Shown: positions 46,092-57,656 of the stretch, in pieces | Layout: each line of letters starts with the position of its first letter | Numbering within the stretch: the stretch's first letter is position 1 | DNA from: Macrostomum hystrix | Lineage: Eukaryota > Platyhelminthes > Macrostomidae | Direction: 5' to 3' | DNA: 64,000 nucleotides | Assembly (NCBI GenBank): GCA_950097015.1 | Contig: CATNEN010000007.1 | Span: 10,851,001 to 10,915,000 of the forward strand | The notes under the pieces: generated by a model | Seen by the model: the letters and a program-made list of their open reading frames with translations, nothing else | What the model was told of the DNA's origin: nothing | The model's database searches: none | Made by a program: the position numbers and the translations under genes

Positions 46092-46499
46092 TTCCCTGGT
46101 TTTGGAGCACGTTAGCTTCTTTCGTAAAGAATTTCTCTACAATTAATGTAAATATGGCGCTTCGATTTAACAAGGGATAGTGGCAGAAAAATGTCTAACT
46201 AATTATTTAATTATTAATTGTTTATTCATTATTGAGTACCAGGGACGATTTTGTGCGTCTTAGACTCTTAATAATAATTATTATTAGATTTTCAGGAGGA
46301 ATGTGGGCACTAGCACATCATTTGGTCACAGTAGCAAAGCAGTGGAGCGCAGGCACACCCATAAAGGGGGAGTAAATCTGCCGTGACTTTCTCATCATAA
46401 GACAGTGTACACTCTCACTGTGCCTCGGGTGTTTGACCTCAAGGGGCGACAAGCCCCCAAGTCTTCTCTCCACGGCTGCACACCAATTGAATTTGGCCT

Positions 46500-46585
46500 C
46501 GCCGCAGAATCGAACTCCGGGACTTTGGTGCGAGAGACTGTCTCTGATTTGATTGGTACTTCAATTGCCTAACTAACAGCCAACA
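46500..46585 (-). repeat. tRNA-like SINE remnant
   Basis: On the minus strand GGAGTTCGATTCTG resembles a Pol III B box, and TTAGTTAGGCAATTGAAG about 50 bases before it resembles an A box. Evidence is weak and no flanking duplication was identified. Confidence 0.28.
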
Positions 46586-46932
46586 TCTGGCTTTTAACAG
46601 GTGTTAAAGCAGTAATGCATTTAATAGTCTTTATATGCAATAAAAGAAGAAAAGTCCAGGAAAGCAACACTCCAACGAAAAGTTTAAATTTTAAATTCTA
46701 GGCCAGTTACAGTAGTTAGATATTGGGCGTGAAATTCCATCAGGCAGGGCTTGCTTGCAGTGTGTAATTTTCAATTCTCGCAATTTCGAAGAGTGCTAAC
46801 TAAGCCAGCGTCTTTCTTTCTACAGTTGACATTGTGGGAGAGTTCCAGCCCAGCTACAACTGGCTGGGTGGGGGACCTAAAATCTGGGTCGATGGGGCTA
46901 CAAACTACAGTCCGGGGTAGGAGGGCCGGCTG

Positions 46933-47136
46933 TCACTCGTCATCCTCATCGGCGGCCGGTCGGTAGCGGTGCTTGACGTGCTGCCAGAGCTTGCCGCGGT
47001 TGTGGTAGTTCCAGAACCACTCGGAGGAGACGTCAATGATGCGCTCAAAGGCGAAGGTGCCGCAGGCCACAGCCAGGATATAGGTTGAGGTGCGGCGGAA
47101 CACAGGCCTGTACAGCTTGGCTAGGATGCCAGTCAT
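46933..47136 (-). CDS. UQCR10: Cytochrome b-c1 complex subunit 9 (UQCR10/QCR9)
   Basis: A single exon of 67 residues (human 63). It reads L-A-K-L-Y-R-P-V-F-R-R-T-S-T-Y then F-A-F-E-R-I-I-D then N-R-G-K-L-W-Q-H-V-K-H-R-Y (human S-K-L-Y-S-L-L-F-R-R-T-S-T-F then F-F-E-R-A-F-D then N-E-G-K-L-W-K-H-I-K-H-K-Y). It is the small single-span subunit of respiratory complex III in the mitochondrial inner membrane that packs near cytochrome c1. The C-terminus has an added acidic tail, A-D-E-D-D-E. The ATG at 47136 is chosen because homology begins there; the frame runs back to 47178. Two bases before it is CACACAG, an acceptor-like end that could join an upstream exon or a spliced leader. Confidence 0.93.
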   Translation of the reverse strand: MTGILAKLYRPVFRRTSTYILAVACGTFAFERIIDVSSEWFWNYHNRGKLWQHVKHRYRPAADEDDE

Positions 47137-48235
47137 TGCTGTGTGTGCTGCAACATTTGCACAATGATTTTCAAGCATTCAGAGAGCTCTAATACTATTA
47201 TAGTGTCCATAATGTCAGCTTTTGTATGGTTAAAATATAATTGAAAGCATTAGTCAGAAAAATTTATATTTTGAGTGCTTAAGAAGCTTCAAATGAAAGC
47301 ATGATGACAGCTTGCCAAAAATTTGAAACGTTACAGCTAATCTAAGCTAAGTAAGCAGCTGAGCTGTGGTAAAAGCAAAGCGGAAATAGCAGATCTTCTG
47401 TGAATCACTTATCTGTTTACATATTTACTAGACCTAAACAAGTATGTTTAACTAATAGGTACTTTTAAATGAAAGAGAAGTTATGATTCTTTAAAATTGA
47501 CTACCTGGTTTTTTTTAATATAAAACAATATATATAATATATTAACCAGTCCAATACCAAATATACTCTTTTCTCATAGTAGCATTCTGCAATCGCCTAG
47601 TTTGCCATGTTGAATTATAAATTCTGAATACCCAAATTCTAGAATCTGCTTGACTTGACTTGAGATCAGAGAGCCTGCCACTGCTTGCCAGGTACCTTAG
47701 GGGCTCTAAGAGAGCCAACCTCTTCCCCCCAATTTCTATGCCTGCAGTGCACTGCGAGGAAGACCAATCGGTCCCCTGACAAACACCACCTCACTAAAGC
47801 TAGGGGCTAGCAGAATGAGTGATCCCTCTGCTGACTCATTACATCTGCTCAGCACATGACTAGCTCTGAGCTCTGACTGACTCCAAGGATGAGATGACAA
47901 GTCACCACATTTCTTCCTTTCTAATTGGCCATGATTGGGGTATTTGCTCTGGCAATCCAAGAGAACAAAGGTTTGCTCACAGGTATTTTTTTCATGCTTG
48001 TATAAATCCCATAAAAATGAGGACCTAAGAAGCTAAGAAACATTTAATTTTAGATTAAAAGTTGAATTGGAATTCCATGACTGCACTGTCAAGTACCTGC
48101 TTCTCCTACACTCTTACAAAAATACATCTAACTACCCAAGCTATCCAGGAATAGATGATCAAGTCATTCCTTTTTATCCAACCCTTCCCAGCTGTTGCTC
48201 TTGGTCCTACACCATCTGCTCTAGCCAATGCACCC
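47137..48235. other. AT-rich upstream region of UQCR10
   Basis: No gene was recognised. The region contains poly-T/A runs and TA-rich sequence, then passes into the 67-bp satellite. Confidence 0.35.
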
Positions 48236-48239
48236 TGTA

Positions 48240-51200
48240 GCTAAGTCATGTAAGTCAAGTGTGCAGCAGCAAGATAGAGCGCAGTTAATTCATGGCTACA
48301 CATCACCTATAGTGTGGATCATGTAGTGTACACCAGCAAGATAGAGCACAGTTAATTCATGACTACACATCACCTATAGTGTGGATCATGTAGTGCACAC
48401 CAGCAAGATAGAGCACAGTTAATTCATGGCTACACATCACCTATAGTGTGGATCATGTAGTGCACACCAGCAAGATAGAGCACAGTTAATTCATGGCTAC
48501 ACATCACCTATAGTGTGGATCATGTAGTGTACACCAGCAAGATAGAGCACAGTTAATTCATGGCTACACATCACCTATAGTGTGGATCATGTAGTGTACA
48601 CCAGCAAGATAGAGCACAGTTAATTCATGACTACACATCACCTATAGTGTGGATCATGTAGTGTACACCGGCAAGATAGAGCACAGTTAATTCATGACTA
48701 CACATCACCTATAGTGTGGATCATGTAGTGTACACCGGCAAGATAGAGCACAGTTAATTCATGACTACACATCACCTATAGTGTGGATCATGTAGTGTAC
48801 ACCGGCAAGATAGAGCACAGTTAATTCATGACTACACATCACCTATAGTGTGGATCATGTAGTGTACACCAGCAAGATAGAGCACAGTTAATTCATGACT
48901 ACACATCACCTATAGTGTGGATCATGTAGTGTACACCGGCAAGATAGAGCACAGTTAATTCATGACTACACATCACCTATAGTGTGGATCATGTAGTGTA
49001 CACCAGCAAGATAGAGCACAGTTAATTCATGGCTACACATCACCTATAGTGTGGATCATGTAGTGTACACCAGCAAGATAGAGCACAGTTAATTCATGAC
49101 TATACATCACCTATAGTGTGGATCATGTAGTGTACACCGGCAAGATAGAGCACAGTTAATTCATGACTACACATCACCTATAGTGTGGATCATGTAGTGT
49201 ACACCGGCAAGATAGAGCACAGTTAATTCATGACTACACATCACCTATAGTGTGGATCATGTAGTGTACACCAGCAAGATAGAGCACAGTTAATTCATGG
49301 CTACACATCACCTATAGTGTGGATCATGTAGTGTACACCAGCAAGATAGAGCACAGTTAATTCATGGCTACACATCACCTATAGTGTGGATCATGTAGTG
49401 TACACCAGCAAGATAGAGCACAGTTAATTCATGGCTACACATCACCTATAGTGTGGATCATGTAGTGTACACCAGCAAGATAGAGCACAGTTAATTCATG
49501 GCTACACATCACCTATAGTGTGGATCATGTAGTGTACACCAGCAAGATAGAGCACAGTTAATTCATGGCTACACATCACCTATAGTGTGGATCATGTAGT
49601 GTACACCAGCAAGATAGAGCACAGTTAATTCATGACTATACATCACCTATAGTGTGGATCATGTAGTGTACACCGGCAAGATAGAGCACAGTTAATTCAT
49701 GACTACACATCACCTATAGTGTGGATCATGTAGTGTACACCGGCAAGATAGAGCACAGTTAATTCATGACTACACATCACCTATAGTGTGGATCATGTAG
49801 TGTACACCAGCAAGATAGAGCACAGTTAATTCATGGCTACACATCACCTATAGTGTGGATCATGTAGTGTACACCAGCAAGATAGAGCACAGTTAATTCA
49901 TGGCTACACATCACCTATAGTGTGGATCATGTAGTGTACACCAGCAAGATAGAGCACAGTTAATTCATGGCTACACATCACCTATAGTGTGGATCATGTA
50001 GTGTACACCAGCAAGATAGAGCACAGTTAATTCATGGCTACACATCACCTATAGTGTGGATCATGTAGTGTACACCAGCAAGATAGAGCACAGTTAATTC
50101 ATGGCTACACATCACCTATAGTGTGGATCATGTAGTGCACACCGGCAAGATAGAGCACAGTTAATTCATGACTACACATCACCTATAGTGTGGATCATGT
50201 AGTGTACACCAGCAAGATAGAGCACAGTTAATTCATGGCTACACATCACCTATAGTGTGGATCATGTAGTGCACACTGGCAAGATAGAGCACAGTTAATT
50301 CATGACTACACATCACCTATAGTGTGGATCATGTAGTGTACACCGGCAAGATAGAGCACAGTTAATTCATGACTATACATCACCTATAGTGTGGATCATG
50401 TAGTGCACACCAGCAAGATAGAGCAGAGTTAATTCATGGCTACACATCACCTATAGTGTGGATCATGTAGTGCACACCAGCAAGATAGAGCACAGTTAAT
50501 TCATGGCTACACATCACCTATAGTGTGGATCATGTAGTGCACACCAGCAAGATAGAGCACAGTTAATTCATGGCTACACATCAACTGTAGTGTGGATCAT
50601 GTAGTGCACACCAGCAAGATAGAGCACAGTTAATTCATGGCTACACATCAACTGTAGTGTGGATCATGTAGTGTACACCAGCAAGATAGAGCACAGTTAA
50701 TTCATGGCTACACATCAACTGTAGTGTGGATCATGTAGTGTACACCAGCAAGATAGAGCACAGTTAATTCATGACTACACATCACCTATAGTGTGGATCA
50801 TGTAGTGTACACCAGCAAGATAGAGCACAGTTAATTCATGGCTACACATCACCTATAGTGTGGATCATGTAGTGTACACCAGCAAGATAGAGCACAGTTA
50901 ATTCATGGCTACACATCACCTATAGTGTGGATCATGTAGTGTACACCGGCAAGATAGAGCACAGTTAATTCATGACTATACATCACCTATAGTGTGGATC
51001 ATGTAGTGCACACCAGCAAGATAGAGCAGAGTTAATTCATGGCTACACATCACCTATAGTGTGGATCATGTAGTGCACACCAGCAAGATAGAGCACAGTT
51101 AATTCATGGCTACACATCACCTATAGTGTGGATCATGTAGTGCACACCAGCAAGATAGAGCACAGTTAATTCATGGCTACACATCAACTGTAGTGTGGAT

Positions 51201-51825
51201 CATGTAGTGCACACCAGCAAGATAGAGCACAGTTAATTCATGGCTACACATCAACTGTAGTGTGGATCATGTAGTGCACACCAGCAAGATAGAGCACAGT
51301 TAATTCATGGCTACACATCACCTATAGTGTGGATCATGTAGTGCACACCAGCAAGATAGAGCACAGTTAATTCATGGCTACACATCAACTGTAGTGTGGA
51401 TCATGTAGTGCACACCAGCAAGATAGAGCACAGTTAATTCATGGCTACACATCAACTGTAGTGTGGATCATGTAGTGCACACCAGCAAGATAGAGCAGAG
51501 TTAATTCATGACTACACATCACCTATAGTGTGGATCATGTAGTGTACACCAGCAAGATAGAGCACAGTTAATTCATGGCTACACATCACCTATAGTGTGG
51601 ATCATGTAGTGTACACCGGCAAGATAGAGCACAGTTAATTCATGACTACGCATCACCTATAGTGTGGATCATGTAGTGTACACCAGCAAGATAGAGCACA
51701 GTTAATTCATGGCTACACATCACCTATAGTGTGGATCATGTAGTGTACACCAGCAAGATAGAGCATAGTTAATTCATGGCTACACATCAACTGTAGTGTG
51801 GATCATGTAGTGCACACCAGAAAAT
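48240..51825. repeat. Large tandem satellite, 67-bp unit, about 53 copies
   Basis: The unit has CACCAGCAAGATAGAGCACA then GTTAATTCATGGCTACACAT then CACCTATAGTGTGGATCATG then TAGTGTA. Recurrent variants are CCAGC or CCGGC, ATGGCTA or ATGACTA, CACCTATAG or CAACTGTAG, GTGTA or GTGCA, and GAGCACA or GAGCAGA. Blocks of variants recur in the same order (for example, the series beginning at about 50370 and that at about 50971, about nine units apart), so part of the array grew by multi-unit duplication. No stable open frame. Confidence 0.97.
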
Positions 51826-52691
51826 TACATTGGCATGCAAATAAGTGTGTTGTGGCATGTGGTATGCAAAGTTGAAGTGCTGGTATGCATTGGTGTGGCA
51901 TTGCTATGTCAGTATCAATTTACAACTTAATATAGTTATGTCTGTGCAGAAAAGTGACTCAAAAATTGTTGCCAAAATATTTTTTTTAATGATTTTTCAG
52001 TTTCTAGTTTCTAGTTATTTCTAGTTTCAAGTTATTTATCATCATTGCTTCTTAAATGCATGTGTATTTTTTGTTTGTTAAAACATCCAATTATTTATCC
52101 TCCAAATGAGTTCATGATTTGAATGTTACATTCTGCCATTAAATATCTGCCCTGGCCCAAGCTTTTTTACTTATACCTTTAACCACGAGAAGACTGATGG
52201 TAAGCAGTGCTTACCAAGCAGTCGGAAACAGACAAATGATGGATTCTGGTTAGGCAGGAAGAGGTTAAACTCATAGCTGCTACTAAAAATCCTAAAATAA
52301 CTGTCTTAAATATATTAACTTTAACTAGCACTGGCTATTAAATAGAGGAAATGGAATCAGGATGATGATATTAATGATATTGATATTGATAGATTTGGTA
52401 GTGAAATAGATAAGCATGAGTCTAATTCTGATTCATAAAAATTGGACTATTAATTTTGAGTCTATGTCTGTCTATCTGTGGTTGTAGTTTTCTTGGGTTT
52501 CAACTTTTCACTATTGGGATGCTTCAGCTTATTCTCAGCCTGCCTGCATTCTTGGTATTTGCTTTGAGGCATTCTGGCATATGGCCAACATGATCAACAT
52601 AGCACATCACCATGCCCTACTTACAAGACACAAAGCAAGACAGAAAGCTCTTGTAGGTTAGCTTTTTGAGAGCAGCTATCTTATTGTTACC
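51826..52691. other. AT-rich non-coding stretch
   Basis: No gene was recognised. Short local duplications of TTTCTAGTTATTTCTAGTTT type occur at about 52000-52035. Confidence 0.35.
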
Positions 52692-52699
52692 TAGCTATT

Positions 52700-53009
52700 A
52701 AGAGGTTGTAGCCTAGTGGTTAGGGCATTGGACTCATGACTTGAAGGTCAGGGGTTTGATTCCTGACCCCACTGGAACAATTTGTGTCCTTTAGCAAGAC
52801 ACTTAACTCTGCATTGCTTCAGTTCACCCAGCTGTTAAATGGGTACCAGCATCAGCTGGGATAATTGAAGGTGGGTGTGGCGTCCCCCCAGTCCATGGAC
52901 TGAATAGCTATACGCAGCCTTCAGATGCGCCGCGCATTAGCTGCGGCTGTGCTGTCGGCTGCACATCTGACCCAATTGGGGCAGGTGTAATCAATTAATT
53001 AATTATTAT
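52700..53009 (+). mobile_element. tRNA-derived SINE, about 310 bp, with 8-bp target duplication
   Basis: The head has a Pol III A box TAGCCTAGTGGTTAGGGC and B box GGTTTGATTCC. A central block follows (GTGTCCTTTAGCAAGACACT, then a stretch ending TGGGTACC) of a type seen in many invertebrate tRNA-SINEs. The 3' end is an (ATTA)n-like tail. Direct repeats TAGCTATT flank it at 52692-52699 and 53010-53017, marking insertion by target-primed reverse transcription. Confidence 0.75.
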
Positions 53010-53887
53010 TAGCTATTCAATTGTATCTACCTTTGTGCATGTAGCTTGCCAATATGCCATATCGAATAACAATGTTGCATTTCCCTATATACTGGGAGAC
53101 TCACTTTTTATTGTGACAAAGAAACAGTTTTAACTTTTATAGTGTGACCTTAAAGCTAGCATTAAAATCAAACTATTTTTCCTGCTAAGAATAATTGAAT
53201 ATAATAAACTAGGGGATTGCCAAGTGTATCGTTAGTAAATAAAATTAGCTAGGGCCTATTTCAGCAAATATGACAAAGAAAATATGAAATTAGTGTTTTG
53301 GAGGCTGAAGTCTGTTATAAAAAGAAATCTAACATTCAAAGATACAGAAAGTTCAAGGCCATGGGCATGGGTGTTTTGGTTATTAACTATTGTAAAACTA
53401 TAAACCAAAAAGCAGTGCTTATTGGCACAGTCCTTTGCTAATAGTGCCAACTTTATCTACATGGATCCATGCCAATATGCCCACCTTATACATATGCAGA
53501 TATGGCAGCTTGTTGGAATAGGCTGGAAGACTGGAAGATCGGCTAACTTTTTAATTATTATACTAATTTCAACAGATTTGTACATATTTTTTGTTCTGTG
53601 TGAATGAAAGGAAAGGTCCACTTGCTGCTCAAATATACCATAGGCCTACTTGTTTATATATATAACAGGCTGTCTGTGATATCTTATAATTTCTTTCATG
53701 CGACTATTTGATAGTATATACTTTCTGTTCCTATAAAATTCGTACTCATAGCAGAAGATTATGTTTTAATTGTATTTATGGCAGACGAGTTTGTACAAAG
53801 CTTCTTTTAAAGACAAGTTGATAGCAGTCGAGATGGCGCCAGACGAAAATACCAAAAACCATTGGCACAGATCCATGTGGACGAAGG

Positions 53888-55090
53888 GGTTGACGGTCGT
53901 TTCATCTGACGCAATTTCGTCTGCCACCTGTTCGTCTGCCCATATACAATATAGTCGTTTCGTCTGCCATGTCAGCCGTGTTGACGACTCTTAGGCTACA
54001 TTGAACATGCGTGATGATCGCCTAATAGGCAACTCTGAACATGTTCTTTGTTCTGAGAACATGTTCTTTTAAATTAATACTTAAGGCTACTTAATGTAAA
54101 AAATATACTATAGATGTACATAAAGAAAAAGCGATGGCCTTTACAGGCCAAAAAAGAAGACATAATGGTAAAGATATCTGGGGCTTGTAATGTCTGTAAT
54201 TTACTGTAAAGTCTGTAAAATCTGCATACCAGCATTTAGCCTAAATATGAGCCACCAATATATATTTTTTCAACAGTGCATCGCGTGTTCAGTACCTAGC
54301 GGTATTTAATATACATAAGTAGCCTTATTAATTTAAAAGAACATGTACTCGGAACAAAGAACATGTTCGGAGTTGCCCAATATGCGACCTTCGTGCATGT
54401 TCGATTACCGTTTCTTAGACAACTCTGTCCAACTCTGACAACTCGTTTCTTAGATCTCTGTCAACACTGGTGGCCATGTATATAAAGTATCAGTGAATAT
54501 TTGCCAATGATCTGAAACATCTTCAACAGTATGTAATTGTTAATGCCAATGAATTTTAAGTTGAAAATTTGAACTATTACATATAGAAGCAACAATTTGG
54601 CCTGTTTTGTTTTTCTGTAACAAATTGACGAAATCTGAACGAAAGACCCATATATATGTTTAAATTAGGCATAAAAGTGTAAATCCACGCAGAAATCCGC
54701 ATTTAATAAATATAAAAGGCACAAAGTGTAAAGGCATACTGTATATGGCATGGTGTCTAGGTCGTACAGTCTGTTTAAAAATTTCGCATGCGTCCATGGT
54801 GATAAGATATACCTCGTACGTCATTTGAAAAGAACTTTAAAACGGTGCATCGAAAGTATCGGATTATATCAGATTGTTGTATTTCGTAGAAATTTAAATA
54901 ACATCAAAACGTAAAAATATAAATACAAAAATATACTTAAAACTTGTATATACTGATTTATTTTGATACCTTAAGTTAAAGTTAAATATAAAGAAAGGAA
55001 GTTTATTTCTGAACACTATGGAAAATGGTCGTTTCGTCTGCAAAAATACTACGGCAGACGAAATGACGGCAGACGAAACGACCGCACACC
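53888..55090. mobile_element. hAT-like element with TTTCGTCTGCC subterminal repeats, nested in the MULE
   Basis: The ends are GGTTGACGGTCGTTTC and, in reverse complement, GGTGTGCGGTCGTTTC. Both termini contain several copies of TTTCGTCTGCC. Flanking octamers GACGAAGG (53880-53887) and AACGAAGG (55091-55098) are a target duplication with one difference. No transposase frame was seen. Confidence 0.65.
53973..54479. mobile_element. Inverted-repeat element nested inside the previous one
   Basis: Left arm 53973-54088 (CAGCCGTGTTGACGAC, later GGCAACTCTGAACATGTTC) is mirrored by the right arm at about 54319-54479, whose reverse complement has CAGTGTTGACAGAG and GGCAACTCCGAACATGTTC. A GCCATGT word stands outside both ends (53966-53972 and about 54482-54488). 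Exact ends are approximate. Confidence 0.5.
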
Positions 55091-55476
55091 AACGAAGGCG
55101 GCACTATTCGCACGGGACCATGCCGATAAGCACTGCCAAACCAGAGTACTTGTAGACAATTTTATACTATAGCATTGACAGTTTACTTCTGAATGGTTTT
55201 GAAAGCAAATTGATGTTTCTTAAATTTTATTGCCTTTTTACAAGATAGATTTCATTGAAAATGTCAAATATAAAAATTCTAGGAAATATTTATACTGATC
55301 TGTCCTGCACTTTAACAACTGCACAGCAATATTGAAAAATCAATTTTGTATTTTTTTTTGTTTTCATTAATTTGAACTTAATTTAATAAGTTTAATTAAA
55401 AGATACGAAATTATTTAAATTGACTATGTTCAATTGTTTTTGTTTAATATCTTGTTGCTCGACGATGAAGCTATAC

Positions 55477-56255
55477 CAGTAGCGTAGCTAGGGGGGATAC
55501 GGGGATATATCCCCTCCCATTTCGCCGACCGAACCTGATTGGGGGGGTAGCGGAAATGCAGAAACGCAGCAGCTGTTGTTTAGTTCGTATAGTTGTGTGG
55601 GCAGGAGGCAGTGCTGCCACTCAAACCCGGAAATTTTGCGCAGGCCCTGCAACGTCTGCGCAAATTTTCCGGGTTTGAGTGGCAGCACGGGCTGGAAGCC
55701 CGGGGCCGGGGGTTACACTTAGAGCCTTGCGGCTTCGTGCACTCAGTTTACTTTATTCTATACGACTTACAGGTTTACCGTGTCCGTACGTACGTCCCAA
55801 CTCCCAAAATCCTAAGAGTTGTAACCTAATACGTAGCTAGCTAGTTTATTTTACAACTTTACATTCAATTAAAATAAATATATATTTTCCTAGAAATAAA
55901 AAGCACAATGTTAAACATTGTTTCCTTTGTCTGAAAGATGGCGAGCAGCTTCAGCAAAGCAATCAACAACCTGTTGAATCTGCTGAACAGCCACCTGAAT
56001 TAGAATGGTTTCCATTCCATTCCGACTTCCGATTTTCGTCTCGTCACAATGTGTCTGATCTCTGATGTCTATTATCGTTGTCTTTGTTTGTTCTTTGCTT
56101 GCTAGCATGCCCTTTGGTTGTACTTGTTGCAGCCTTTTTTATTTGCAACAGATACAGACAACAGGTCAACCAAAAATAAGGTTCATTTACTTCTGCCCCC
56201 ATTCCGGTACCGGTATCGTATCCCCTCCCATTTCAAAATCCTAGCTACGCCACTG
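55477..56255. mobile_element. hAT-like element (CAGTGGCGTAGCTAGG ends) with long internal hairpin
   Basis: The left end CAGTAGCGTAGCTAGG and the right end (reverse complement) CAGTGGCGTAGCTAGG are inverted repeats, each followed in the element by TATCCCCTCCCATTT-like words. Flanks AGCTATAC (55469-55476) and AGTTATAC (56256-56263) form an 8-bp duplication with one difference. Inside, 55611-55643 and 55656-55688 are complementary over 33 bases with one mismatch, separated by a 12-base loop. Short open frames on both strands across the hairpin are by-products. The element is 779 bp and non-autonomous. Confidence 0.75.
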
Positions 56256-56263
56256 AGTTATAC

Positions 56264-57655
56264 GTTCTTAATTGTTAATGTCAGTAGTTTAAAAATAATA
56301 ATTACAAGTATATACATATTAGTTTACATTTTTGTATACTTGATCAGATCAGAGGAAAATCGACAGAAGACCCAGTTTCACGACATGTAATTCAATTGCA
56401 ACTGCTGCCTGAATTTTTTTCATAGCTCTTCTATCTCGCTATATTGCATTAACACATCTGCGTCGTTCTCCGATGCATCCGATGCACAAGGAAGCATTTT
56501 GAGAAAGCGAATTCGGTCTTCCGAAAATATGGACTTGTTATAAGATAATAATTAGTCTCATTTCAACAAACTCGTATTTCGAGACATCTTATACCTAAAT
56601 AATGCACCAAGGACCACTAAGACAAAAGTGAACGGAGTGTGTGTTGCAACTTTACATTAGTGATCATTGCCATTTTCGTGGACACGAATAGATATAAATA
56701 TGAGATAACCATAACTTGGCAATAACTAACTAGGCTGCCTAACTAGACCGCCTATACGACAACTAGGGGGTGGAAATCAGTGAAAAATAAACCTAACGGC
56801 GAGTTATCCACCTTAATCCATTCACAGCGCGGCTCCAGTTTTCCCCATTTTTCTAAGGTCTCGCATCAGTGTGTTCCATTTCCACTGAAGGAAAAACTTC
56901 GTGGAAACAGATGCAGTTTTGCAAAGCAAGTTGAATAAGATCTGACTGAAGAGTTATTCGGACAGTTTGAAATCCATGTGGTGCAGCTACAGACAGCGAA
57001 TGCGTAGCTGGTATACTGTACAGCCGATACCCGGTGCTCGAACTCAGTTGAGCAGGTTGCTAGCTATATAGGTGCCTAATTGAACAAGGCATCAAATTAG
57101 GTAAACAGACAAAATATTGGCTTTACGAGGGCGGCAACTGAGCTGTCTCGGATCGAATTATACAATGTACATATTTTATAGTGCTTAAGCCAAAAAGAGT
57201 AAGAGTCCTACAAGTGCAAACTATTTTAGCGCCAAGAAGGCAGGTGCTTTCAGAATATGCATTTTTTATTGAATTTTCTTGTCCTTTTTGTACTCGACAG
57301 TGCACGCATCGCAGCAGAATAAAAGGGCCGAGATTTTAAAGGCTGAAGTAAAATGGAACAGCGCAGTAAAATATGGGCGGCAGCGCGTCATGGGTGCAGC
57401 TGGGAGGGGGTGGTCATAAAAGAAAAAAAAGTGCAACATCGTTTAAGTCGGGGAGTCACTGCGGTGAGCAACTGTAAAAAGTAAGTACAAGTATACAGCG
57501 GTACACTACGGAGAACAGACAAAACAAAAGTACATCTCTAAGTAGCTTCGAAAAAAATATTTTAGGGCTCTGGCAAAAAAAGAAACATTTGAAAGAATTT
57601 TTATCTGACTCGTGCTTAAATTCACACCTGGCTGATGCCAAGAAAGGCAAGCGAT
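56264..57655. other. Non-coding stretch before the 23-bp satellite
   Basis: Mostly AT-rich. No gene, RNA or clear repeat was recognised. Confidence 0.35.
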
Positions 57656-57656
57656 T

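Larger units (their letters stand above)
45112..46932. other. AT-rich intergenic region between LAMP and UQCR10
   Basis: Apart from a GC-rich island at 45.94-46.10 kb and a tRNA-like remnant at 46.5 kb, no gene is recognised. The part next to 45112 is the LAMP promoter side. Confidence 0.35.
53411..55137. mobile_element. Second MULE-family element, degenerate, with nested insertions
   Basis: The left end GCAGTGCTTATTGGCACAGT and the reverse complement of the right end GCAGTGCTTATCGGCATGGT match each other and the MULE at 29782-30950 (GCAGNGCTTATTCCCACGGT). The left arm also shares CATGGATCCATG.. and GGCAGCTTGT.GAATAGG words with that copy. Flanks AAACCAAAA (53402-53410) and AAACCAGAG (55138-55146) are a 9-bp duplication with two differences. 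The right arm is split by the element at 53888-55090. Confidence 0.65.
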
